A stretch of 14,122 bases of DNA from Gp13-AA77 sp036521995 (GTDB taxonomy: Bacteria; Acidobacteriota; Terriglobia; UBA7540), in the NCBI GenBank assembly GCA_036521995.1, contig DATDGR010000141.1, forward strand, positions 1-14,122. Direction: 5' to 3'. Both the position numbers and the translations under genes were made by a program. The stretch's first letter is position 1, and every line of letters begins with the position of its first letter. The notes under the pieces are model-generated. The model searched no databases and had not been told where the DNA came from. It saw nothing but the letters and a program-made list of their open reading frames with translations. This document shows positions 8,772 through 14,122 of the stretch, piece after piece.

Positions 8772-8922
8772 TCGCTACCTCGCTTTCTTTCACGGCGTGG
8801 GGATTCGCAGGCGAGAGCCGTTCGGCCGATTAGCTGCGCTGGCCAGGATATAACAGCAAACCATAGCCCACCACGGCCCGCGGCTTTCGGCAGACCTGGT
8901 GGTGTGATACTCTCGCGGCGAA

Positions 8923-9264
8923 ATGGAGGAGCCGCAGTCGGCCCAACTTGAGGCGGTCCTGGCCCGCATCAAATCTCAGGCGGCGGCCGGCGCCTTTCGG
9001 GTCACTCAGCACGCGCAGCAGGAAATGGTGGAAGAGGACATCAGTCTGGATGAGGTTCTGGCAGCGCTCCAACGCGGTGAAGTTGTGGAGCACTATCCCG
9101 AACACCGCCGGGGAGCCTGCTCTCTCGTGAGCGGTGAGACCGACTCAGGCCGCGCGGTTCACATTGTTTGCGCAACGGCCCATCCCTTGCTAGTGTTGAT
9201 AACGGTGTATGAGCCCAAGCCGCCCAAATGGATGACGCCCCGGCAACGGAGACCTAGAGCATGA
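8923..9264 (+). CDS. DUF4258 protein, probable toxin of a type II toxin-antitoxin pair
   Basis: The product has 113 residues. Residues about 24-103 fit the DUF4258 pattern: FRVTQHAQQEM with His30, ISLDEVLAALQRGEVVEHYPEHRRG, then the strand pair GRAVHIVCAT and LLVLITVYEPKPPKW. DUF4258 belongs to the RelE/BrnT-like small toxin fold group and is typically followed by a YgiT-type zinc-finger gene, exactly as here; RNA cleavage is the expected but unproven activity. The Arg usual in the M-x-x-R-G-I-S segment is replaced (MVEEDIS), which may affect activity. The start is ATG 8923 with only a weak GGCG upstream. Its TGA overlaps the next ATG in ATGA (9261-9264), so the two are translationally coupled. 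The C-terminal PRQRRPRA tail is basic. Unusually for a TA operon, the toxin comes first. Confidence 0.82.
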   Translation: MEEPQSAQLEAVLARIKSQAAAGAFRVTQHAQQEMVEEDISLDEVLAALQRGEVVEHYPEHRRGACSLVSGETDSGRAVHIVCATAHPLLVLITVYEPKPPKWMTPRQRRPRA

Positions 9265-9485
9265 ACTGCACGGTGCAAGGATGCCCAGGAGAGTACGAAG
9301 CGCGCACCGTGGTCCACACGGTCCAGCGGCGGGGCGAGATCATTGTCATCGATCATGTCCCGGCGGAGGTGTGCAGCGTTTGCGGTGACGTGCTGCTCAC
9401 CCCTGAAACCGTTCGGCGCATTGAAGCCCTCCTTCGAGCAACACCCCCACCAAACCGGAATGTTCCGCTGTACGAGTTTGCTTGA
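9261..9485 (+). CDS. YgiT-type zinc-finger protein, probable antitoxin
   Basis: The product has 74 residues. Two cysteine pairs, Cys3/Cys8 (MNCTVQGC) and Cys38/Cys41 (CSVCG), should bind one zinc as in the N-terminal domain of MqsA (YgiT). The intervening YEARTVVHTVQRRGEIIVIDHVPAEVC and the following LLTPETVRRIEALLR are typical of stand-alone members. The first pair has four residues between the cysteines rather than two. The DNA-binding HTH_3 domain that makes MqsA an autorepressor is absent, and no in-frame remnant of it follows in 9486-9646. The protein should therefore neutralise the toxin by binding but would need another factor, or none, for transcriptional control. GGAG at 9248-9251 serves as ribosome binding site inside the upstream gene. 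The partner is the DUF4258 gene with which it shares the ATGA overlap. Confidence 0.83.
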   Translation: MNCTVQGCPGEYEARTVVHTVQRRGEIIVIDHVPAEVCSVCGDVLLTPETVRRIEALLRATPPPNRNVPLYEFA

Positions 9486-9605
9486 AGCGCGGATCAGGAA
9501 GGGAAATCGTCGGGGATTCGTTCAGCGCTGGCGCATAACCAGGCTCCGTCATTCCACCTCTCGGTCACACCCGTGACTCTCGACCCGGCTTAATGAATCG
9601 GCTAC

Positions 9606-9633
9606 TTGCCAGATACCCAGACGTCTATATAGA
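9606..9633 (+). promoter_or_regulatory. Putative promoter of the PadR-permease operon with overlapping palindromes
   Basis: TTGCCA (9606-9611) and TATAGA (9628-9633), 16 bases apart, can serve as -35 and -10. Two perfect palindromes overlap here: AGACGTCT (9619-9626) and TCTATATAGA (9624-9633), the latter covering the -10. PadR proteins commonly repress their own operon through palindromes at the promoter, so self-regulation is a reasonable inference. The predicted transcript would begin only a few bases before ATG 9647, giving an almost leaderless mRNA, which fits the lack of a ribosome binding site. Confidence 0.55.
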
Positions 9634-9646
9634 ATGATGTCTGAGC

Positions 9647-9976
9647 ATGCCCAAGCCCGACTCACTCCAAGGCTCACTCGATCTGCTGGTGTTGAAGATC
9701 CTCTCGCGGCGGCCGCGTCTGCACGGCTACGCCATCATGACCGCCATCCAGAGCATGACCGCCGAGGTGCTCCGCGTCGAGGAAGGTTCGCTCTATCCGG
9801 CGCTGCACCGGATGGAGGAGGCCGGCTGGGTCCGCGCCCATTGGATCACCAAGGACACGGGGCGGCGAGCACGCCTGTATGAGCTGACGGCGGCGGGCAG
9901 GAAGCAGCTTGCCGTTGAAGAATCGCGCTGGGAGGCGGTGACTTCGGCCGTTAATCACGTTCTAAGGATGGCCTGA
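9647..9976 (+). CDS. PadR-family transcriptional regulator
   Basis: The product has 109 residues, the normal size for short PadR proteins. A single winged-helix domain fills it: SLQGSLDLLVLKILSRRPRLHGYAIMTAIQ, then the recognition region VEEGSLYPALHRMEEAGWVRAHW and the wing TGRRARLYELTAAGRKQL, with a short C-terminal helix for dimerisation. It begins at ATG 9647 and ends one base before the permease ATG, so the two genes form an operon. In Acidobacteriota this PadR type very often precedes duplicated FtsX-like permeases. The likely job is repression of its own operon, with ligand unknown. Confidence 0.94.
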   Translation: MPKPDSLQGSLDLLVLKILSRRPRLHGYAIMTAIQSMTAEVLRVEEGSLYPALHRMEEAGWVRAHWITKDTGRRARLYELTAAGRKQLAVEESRWEAVTSAVNHVLRMA

Positions 9977-9977
9977 T

Positions 9978-12632
9978 ATGTCATTGTGGTCGCGCGTTGC
10001 CAATCTACTGCGGGGCGATGGTTTGAGCCGCGAAATCGACGAGGAACTCCAGTCGCACCTCGAAGAAGCGATCGCGCAGGGCCGCGATCCCGCCGAGGCC
10101 CGGAGAGCGTTCGGCTCCGCCTTGCGGCTGCGCGAAGAGAGCCGCGATGCCCGGCTCATCGCCTGGCTCGATTCGCTGCGCGCCGACGCCGTCTTCGGGT
10201 GGCGGCAGCTCATGAAGAGGAAGGTGACGTCGGCCGCTGCCATTCTGTCGCTCGCTCTGGCCATCGGGGCGTGCACCTCGGCGTTCCGGCTCATCGACGC
10301 CCTACTGCTGCGACCTTTGCCGGTCACCGACCCGGCGCATCTCTACGCTCTGGCTCGCCAGGGAATTGATCCCGAAGGCAAGTTCGAAACGTTTGACGGT
10401 TGGGCGTACCCGGCGTTCCGCCAGATGCGCGCCGCCGCGAAAGATCAAGCCCAATTGATCGCGATCTCGTATGCGGATCGGGCGGATCTGACCTACGGTT
10501 CCGATGCGGAGATGGAGAAAGCTTACCGCCAGTACGTTTCGGGATGGATGTTCAGCTCGTTCGGACTGAGGCCCGCCCTGGGGCGGCTGTTGACCGAGAG
10601 TGACGATTTGAAGCCCGGCGCTCACCCCTACGCCGTGCTCTCTTACGACTATTGGAAACATCGCTTTGGCCAGGACCCGAAAGTGATCGGGCGAACCTTC
10701 CGGATGGGCAACGACCTCTACGAGATTGTCGGCGTGGGCCCGGAGCGCTTCACCGGCACCGAGCCGGGCACGATGATCGACATCTTCATTCCCACCATGA
10801 TGCACCCTGGGGTTACCCATTCCGATTGGACCTGGATACGGACGTTGGCACGCGTGAAGCCCGGAGTTGTCCTCGAACCTCTGCGCGCGAAACTGGACGC
10901 AACTTCGCGAGCCTTCGAACAGGACAGGGCAAAAGGCTTCCGTGGAATGTCAAAACAACAAATCGACGAGATTCTGAACCATAAGCTCTTGCTCGAGCCC
11001 GCGGCCGCGGGCGTTTCCAATCTGCAGAACAACTACCGGACTTCGCTCGCGGCTCTCGGGGTGTTGGTGGCCTTGGTGCTGCTGATTGCCTGCGCCAACG
11101 TCGCCAACCTGATGACCGCTCAGGCGGCGGCGCGGGCGCGCGAGATGGCGCTGCGCGTCTCGATCGGCGCGGGACGGCGGCGTCTGGTGCAACTGGTGTT
11201 GGTGGAAAGCGCCTGGCTCGCGTTCATCGCGGCCGCCATCGGCGGACTGTTCGCCTGGTGGTCTGCCCCGCTGGTCGTCAGCATGATCAATCCAGCGGAC
11301 AACCCGGCGCGCCTGCTCCTTCCGGCGGACTGGCGGGTGCTGGGTTTTGGCTTGGCGTTGACCGTCGGCGTCATGATGCTGTTTGGTCTGGCGCCGGCGC
11401 TGCGCGCCTCGTCCGTGCAGCCGGTGAACGCGCTGAAAGGCGGCGAGGACCCGCAGGCGCGGCGTCGCCTGATGCACGCGCTGATTGCCGTGCAGACCGC
11501 AATCTGTTTTCTGGTGCTTTTCGTCGCCGGCCTCTTTGTGGCTACGTTTCAGCGCCTCTCAAATCAGCCCACCGGCTTTTCAGCCGACCGGCTGCTGACG
11601 CTCGAGACCGTCGCCCACCGTCCCCAGCCGCCGGTGTTCTGGGACCAGGTGGCGGAACATCTACGCGCGGTGCCGGGTGTGGAAACGGTAGCGCTCGCCA
11701 GTTCGACGCTGCTGAGCGGCTGGAGCTGGAACAATTTCATCTCGGTCAATGGAGCGACTCCCAACGGAGTGCTGGCCTATTTCTTGCAGGCCTCACCCGG
11801 TTGGATCGAAGCCATGAAGATTCCCCTGCTCGACGGCCGGGACTTCCGCCCGGACGACACTTATCCTGGCGCCGCAATCGTGAATCAAACTTTCGCGAAG
11901 GAATACTTCCACGGCGAGGATCCAGTCGGAAAGCCTTTCGAGATGGTGTTCGACGAAGGCAAGCGTCTTCGCTTCGAGGTCGTGGGCCTGGTCGGCGATG
12001 CTTGCTACCGCAACCTGCGCGAGCCCATCTTGCCCCAGGCCTATTATCCGTTTCGCTCGGTCGATGCCAAGGGCGCTCCGAGGGCGAAGGACAACGGCAT
12101 ATTCATCGTTCGCACATCCAGCGCGAACCCGCTTGCGCTCGCGTCCGTTCTTCGCCGGGAAGTTCCACGCGCGTGGCCCGAGTTCCGCGTCAGCAACATC
12201 CGCACCCAGTTGGAGATCGATCAGTCGCACACCGTCCGCGAGCGGCTGCTGGCCAGGCTGGCGTTCTTTTTCGGGGTGGTCGCGCTCGTGCTCGCGGGCG
12301 TCGGCCTCTATGGCGTGCTCGACTATTCGGTGCTGCAGCGGCGGCGCGAGATCGGTATTCGCATGGCGCTGGGGGCGCAAGCGGGCGACGTGGCGCGGCG
12401 CGTGACGGTGGACGTGTTCTCCGTGGTGCTCGCCGGGGCGCTCGCAGGCCTCGCACTCGGCTTCGCGTCGGCGCGATACATCGAGACGCTGCTCTACCAG
12501 GTGAAACCTACTGACCCAAGGATGCTGGCAGTACCCGCGCTGACCATCCTAGCGGCGGCACTCCTGGCCGCACTGCCGCCGGTGATCCGCGCGGTACAAA
12601 TCGATCCGGCCACAACGCTGCGCGCCGAATAG
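9978..12632 (+). CDS. FtsX/MacB-like ABC permease of the acidobacterial ADOP type
   Basis: The product has 884 residues. The cytoplasmic N terminus (residues 1-80) contains the LSREIDEELQSHLEEAI segment characteristic of ADOP (acidobacterial duplicated orphan permease) proteins. A first membrane helix lies at about 84-110, followed by a MacB-type periplasmic domain. The first FtsX domain starts near residue 350 (NYRTSLAALGVLVALVLLIACANVANL spans its first helix; then AREMALRVSIGAGRRRLVQ). Further helices lie around 455-475 and 500-520. After a second periplasmic domain, a second FtsX domain holds RREIGIRMALGAQAGDV and ends at DPATTLRAE. The AAGGA at 9964-9968 is a good ribosome binding site. 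No ATPase gene is nearby, which is why such permeases are called orphan; substrate unknown, with export or envelope functions inferred from MacB/LolCE relatives. It is co-transcribed with padR, one base upstream. Confidence 0.94.
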   Translation: MSLWSRVANLLRGDGLSREIDEELQSHLEEAIAQGRDPAEARRAFGSALRLREESRDARLIAWLDSLRADAVFGWRQLMKRKVTSAAAILSLALAIGACTSAFRLIDALLLRPLPVTDPAHLYALARQGIDPEGKFETFDGWAYPAFRQMRAAAKDQAQLIAISYADRADLTYGSDAEMEKAYRQYVSGWMFSSFGLRPALGRLLTESDDLKPGAHPYAVLSYDYWKHRFGQDPKVIGRTFRMGNDLYEIVGVGPERFTGTEPGTMIDIFIPTMMHPGVTHSDWTWIRTLARVKPGVVLEPLRAKLDATSRAFEQDRAKGFRGMSKQQIDEILNHKLLLEPAAAGVSNLQNNYRTSLAALGVLVALVLLIACANVANLMTAQAAARAREMALRVSIGAGRRRLVQLVLVESAWLAFIAAAIGGLFAWWSAPLVVSMINPADNPARLLLPADWRVLGFGLALTVGVMMLFGLAPALRASSVQPVNALKGGEDPQARRRLMHALIAVQTAICFLVLFVAGLFVATFQRLSNQPTGFSADRLLTLETVAHRPQPPVFWDQVAEHLRAVPGVETVALASSTLLSGWSWNNFISVNGATPNGVLAYFLQASPGWIEAMKIPLLDGRDFRPDDTYPGAAIVNQTFAKEYFHGEDPVGKPFEMVFDEGKRLRFEVVGLVGDACYRNLREPILPQAYYPFRSVDAKGAPRAKDNGIFIVRTSSANPLALASVLRREVPRAWPEFRVSNIRTQLEIDQSHTVRERLLARLAFFFGVVALVLAGVGLYGVLDYSVLQRRREIGIRMALGAQAGDVARRVTVDVFSVVLAGALAGLALGFASARYIETLLYQVKPTDPRMLAVPALTILAAALLAALPPVIRAVQIDPATTLRAE

Positions 12633-12866
12633 GCGCCCACCCCCACCGTTCCCATGGCGAAGGGACAAAACCCAGATGAACCGTTAGCCTTGGCCAACGC
12701 AACTTCAGGACCTTAATTTAGGTCACAGGACTCCCGGGCAACTGCCATTGGCGATCCCGCCCCGGGGTCCGAGCCGGCCCATCTCCAAGCCCGCGCCATG
12801 AGCCCGCTCGATCCACTCTATCCGTTGGCGGCGGGCTCGTTATTCGATTACACTGACGGCGGACCG
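12633..12866. other. Intergenic spacer between permease and oxidoreductase genes
   Basis: No gene is seen apart from a possible N-terminal extension of the next gene from ATG 12798. GACCT-taattt-AGGTC (12709-12724) is a short inverted repeat in an AT-rich patch and may be an operator. No convincing terminator follows the permease: there is no GC stem with a T-run. Confidence 0.45.
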
Positions 12867-13892
12867 ATGGCGGACATCCCAGTGACCATGCGGGCCTTGG
12901 AGCTCCGCGCGTACGACGGCCGGCCGGCGAGCCTCGCGGTGGTGGAAAGGCCGGTGCCGCAACCCGGTCCGGGTCAGATTCTGGTGCGCATCTCTGCGGC
13001 GCCCATCAACCCTTCCGATCTGATGTTCGTGCGTGGCCAGTACGGATTTCTCAAGCCGCTTCCGGCCATCCCTGGTTTTGAAGGCAGCGGCACCGTGGTG
13101 GCGGCCGGGAAAGGAGTGATGCCTCGGATTCTGCTCGGCCGCCGGGTGGCCTGCGCCGCGGCCGATGTGAGCATCCGCGGGGGAACCTGGGCGGAGTACC
13201 TGGTGACCTCGGCGCAGTACGCCATGCCGCTCGCCCGCTCCGTGGACCTCGAACAGGCAGCGATGCTGCTGGTGAATCCACTTACCGCCTGGGCCTTGGT
13301 CGAGATGGCGAGGCTCGGGCGACATCGGGCAGTGGTTCAGACAGCCGCTGCCAGCGCCTTGGGACGCATGATCGTGCGGCTCGGGCGGCGGCTCTCGCTG
13401 CCCGTGATCAACATTGTGCGCAGGCAAGAGCAAGCGGACGAGTTGCGGTCATTAAGCGCTGAGCACATCCTGGTTTCAACCGACGCCGATTTCGACCGTC
13501 AACTGAAGCAGTTGGCGGGGCGGCTCCAGGCGACGCTGGCCTTCGACGCCGTCTCCGGGGAGCTGACGCGGCGGGTGCTTGACGCCATGCCGAAGGGAAG
13601 CCGCGTGCTGGTTTACGGGGCGCTGTCCCTGGAGGCGGCCCAGGCGAATCCGCAGTCCTTGATCTTCGAGGGCAAGGAAGTGGGCGGCTTCTGGCTCACC
13701 CGTTGGCTGGCGGACAAGAGTCTGCCGGCGCGCTTTCGGATCTCGCGCCAGGTTCAGAACCTCCTGACCAGCGATCTGCGCAGCGAGGTTCAGGCGCGTC
13801 TGCCGCTCGAGGCTGGAGCGGAGGCGCTGGATCGTTACGCCGGCAACATGACGGCAGGGAAAGTGTTGTTTGTGCCGAGGGTTGGTACATGA
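12867..13892 (+). CDS. Zinc-less MDR-family oxidoreductase, enoyl-reductase/quinone-reductase-like
   Basis: The product has 341 residues from ATG 12867. The MDR layout is clear: substrate-domain segments INPSDLMFVRGQYG (47-60) and PAIPGFEGSGTVVAAG (66-81), AAMLLVNPLTAW (131-142), then an NADP-binding region with TAAASALGRMIVRLG (159-173) in place of the classic GxGxxG. Zinc-ligand cysteines of alcohol dehydrogenases are missing. The NPSD...YG pattern with Tyr59, the VNPLTAW segment and VINIVRR resemble mitochondrial-type trans-2-enoyl-CoA/ACP reductases (MECR/Etr1), so fatty-acid or enone reduction with NADPH is a likely activity; a quinone reductase is the alternative. The frame is open to ATG 12798, which adds 23 residues (MSPLDPLYPL...). 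That extension has a rare TTA codon and no ribosome binding site, whereas GGCGGA precedes 12867. MRALELRAY at 12888 is also where many relatives begin. The start is therefore uncertain. Confidence 0.85.
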   Translation: MADIPVTMRALELRAYDGRPASLAVVERPVPQPGPGQILVRISAAPINPSDLMFVRGQYGFLKPLPAIPGFEGSGTVVAAGKGVMPRILLGRRVACAAADVSIRGGTWAEYLVTSAQYAMPLARSVDLEQAAMLLVNPLTAWALVEMARLGRHRAVVQTAAASALGRMIVRLGRRLSLPVINIVRRQEQADELRSLSAEHILVSTDADFDRQLKQLAGRLQATLAFDAVSGELTRRVLDAMPKGSRVLVYGALSLEAAQANPQSLIFEGKEVGGFWLTRWLADKSLPARFRISRQVQNLLTSDLRSEVQARLPLEAGAEALDRYAGNMTAGKVLFVPRVGT

Positions 13893-13999
13893 TCTAAATT
13901 GGGATGAGCGCCAAAGGACGGAGCCATGATGACGTATGTTCGGCTGCGGCATCAGACTTCAAATCCCACAATCTGCCTAGCCTAGTTTCTGGTGCGAAA

Positions 14000-14064
14000 C
14001 GCAAAATCCCGCGTCAAATCAGGGCCGAACGGGTTTCGGACCGTGTGTTTTTGCGGTTTTTTTT
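14000..14064 (+). terminator. Probable intrinsic terminator after the oxidoreductase gene
   Basis: CGCAAAA (14000-14006) can pair with TTTTGCG (14049-14055), enclosing a CCGAA-cgggt-TTCGG hairpin (14025-14039). Immediately after comes G and a run of eight T (14057-14064). The long, partly unpaired interior makes it less classical than the 6732-6776 terminator, but the T-run and position, about 100 bases after the stop codon, support the call. Confidence 0.6.
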
Positions 14065-14088
14065 ATTCCACTCATAGTAAGTTTTTGC

Positions 14089-14122
14089 TTGACATGTATG
14101 TGTGCTATATGACATCCATACA
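14089..14122 (+). promoter_or_regulatory. Putative promoter/operator of a gene beyond the right edge
   Basis: A consensus -35 TTGACA lies at 14089-14094. TGACAT occurs at 14090-14095 and again at 14110-14115, exactly 20 bp apart. TGTATG (14095-14100) and CATACA (14117-14122) form an inverted repeat reaching the last base of the window. No good -10 is found 17 bases downstream; TATATG (14106-14111) could serve with a different -35 (TTTGCT at 14084). The AT-rich setting after a terminator makes a control region likely, but the regulated gene is not visible. Confidence 0.45.

Larger units (their letters stand above)
8438..8922. other. 485-bp non-coding spacer rich in inverted and direct repeats
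   Basis: No credible gene on either strand; the minus-strand frames here are Arg/Pro-rich with no recognisable family. Besides the inverted repeats listed separately, it holds GCCGCCTAGGA (8494-8504) repeated as GCCGCTTAGGA (8509-8519) and a CCCC-gga-GGGG hairpin at 8484-8494 without a T-run. CGGCGC (8555-8560) can pair with GCGCCG (8583-8588). TTGACC occurs at 8684 and 8695, and CGACC (8707-8711) can pair with GGTCG (8726-8730). It contains the 3' flank of nadE and the control region of the DUF4258 gene. A weak -10-like GATACT lies at 8906-8911. Confidence 0.5.

Noticed and set aside
8569..8793. 74-codon minus-strand frame upstream of the DUF4258 gene
   Set aside because: Arg/Pro-rich product without family resemblance; it is produced by reading through the long inverted repeat at 8737-8771.
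9343..9576. Overlapping + frame continuing past the YgiT-type gene, as a possible lost HTH domain
   Set aside because: The translation (Arg/Ser/His-rich) shows no helix-turn-helix pattern in any frame of 9486-9646, so the antitoxin looks naturally short rather than frameshifted.
9564..9577. GTCAC-accc-GTGAC hairpin as a terminator for the toxin-antitoxin genes
   Set aside because: The stem is only 5 bp and no T-run follows; too weak to call.
11258..12514. 418-codon + frame inside the permease gene
   Set aside because: It is a GC-driven shadow frame; the permease frame carries the FtsX motifs over the same bases.

Overview
The window looks like chromosomal DNA of a soil-type Acidobacteriota bacterium. 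The grounds are a PadR regulator directly followed by an FtsX/MacB-like permease of the acidobacterial 'ADOP' type, a roughly 1,070-residue secreted VPS10/sortilin-like BNR protein of a kind common in that phylum, and GC-rich coding DNA. This taxonomic call is inference from gene content; there is no rRNA gene. All genes are on the + strand, and no tRNA, rRNA, CRISPR array, transposase or phage gene was seen.

Left part (1-5623), cell-envelope and secreted proteins: a porin-like outer-membrane beta-barrel protein with an N-terminal coiled coil (cut by the left edge), then after 33 bp a secreted cupredoxin-like protein with a type 1 copper site and a carboxypeptidase-regulatory-like domain. After a 143-bp gap comes the large VPS10/BNR beta-propeller protein, whose start is best placed at GTG 2402 because a perfect GGAGG lies just upstream.

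Middle (5624-8437): a 752-bp non-coding stretch opens with an AT-rich compound repeat, seven same-strand GGTTCGTTT units alternating with a TTGATTCTAAA module. A G14-type tract follows, then unassigned sequence with small hairpins. A promoter with an inverted repeat leads into an A-type iron-sulfur carrier (erpA/iscA type). A strong intrinsic terminator ends that gene only about 20 bp before the start of glutamine-dependent NAD+ synthetase (nadE).

Right part (8438-14122): a 485-bp non-coding stretch rich in inverted repeats precedes an overlapping DUF4258 / YgiT-type zinc-finger pair, a probable toxin-antitoxin module. Next is the PadR-ADOP operon behind a promoter whose -10 region lies within overlapping palindromes. 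Then a zinc-less MDR-family oxidoreductase resembling enoyl reductases, a terminator, and at the extreme right edge a TTGACA element with repeated TGACAT half-sites, probably the control region of a gene outside the window.

The cellular genes do not form one pathway. The linked units are porin-cupredoxin, DUF4258-YgiT and PadR-ADOP. The least explained DNA is the repeat array at 5641-5847 and the structured spacer at 8438-8922.
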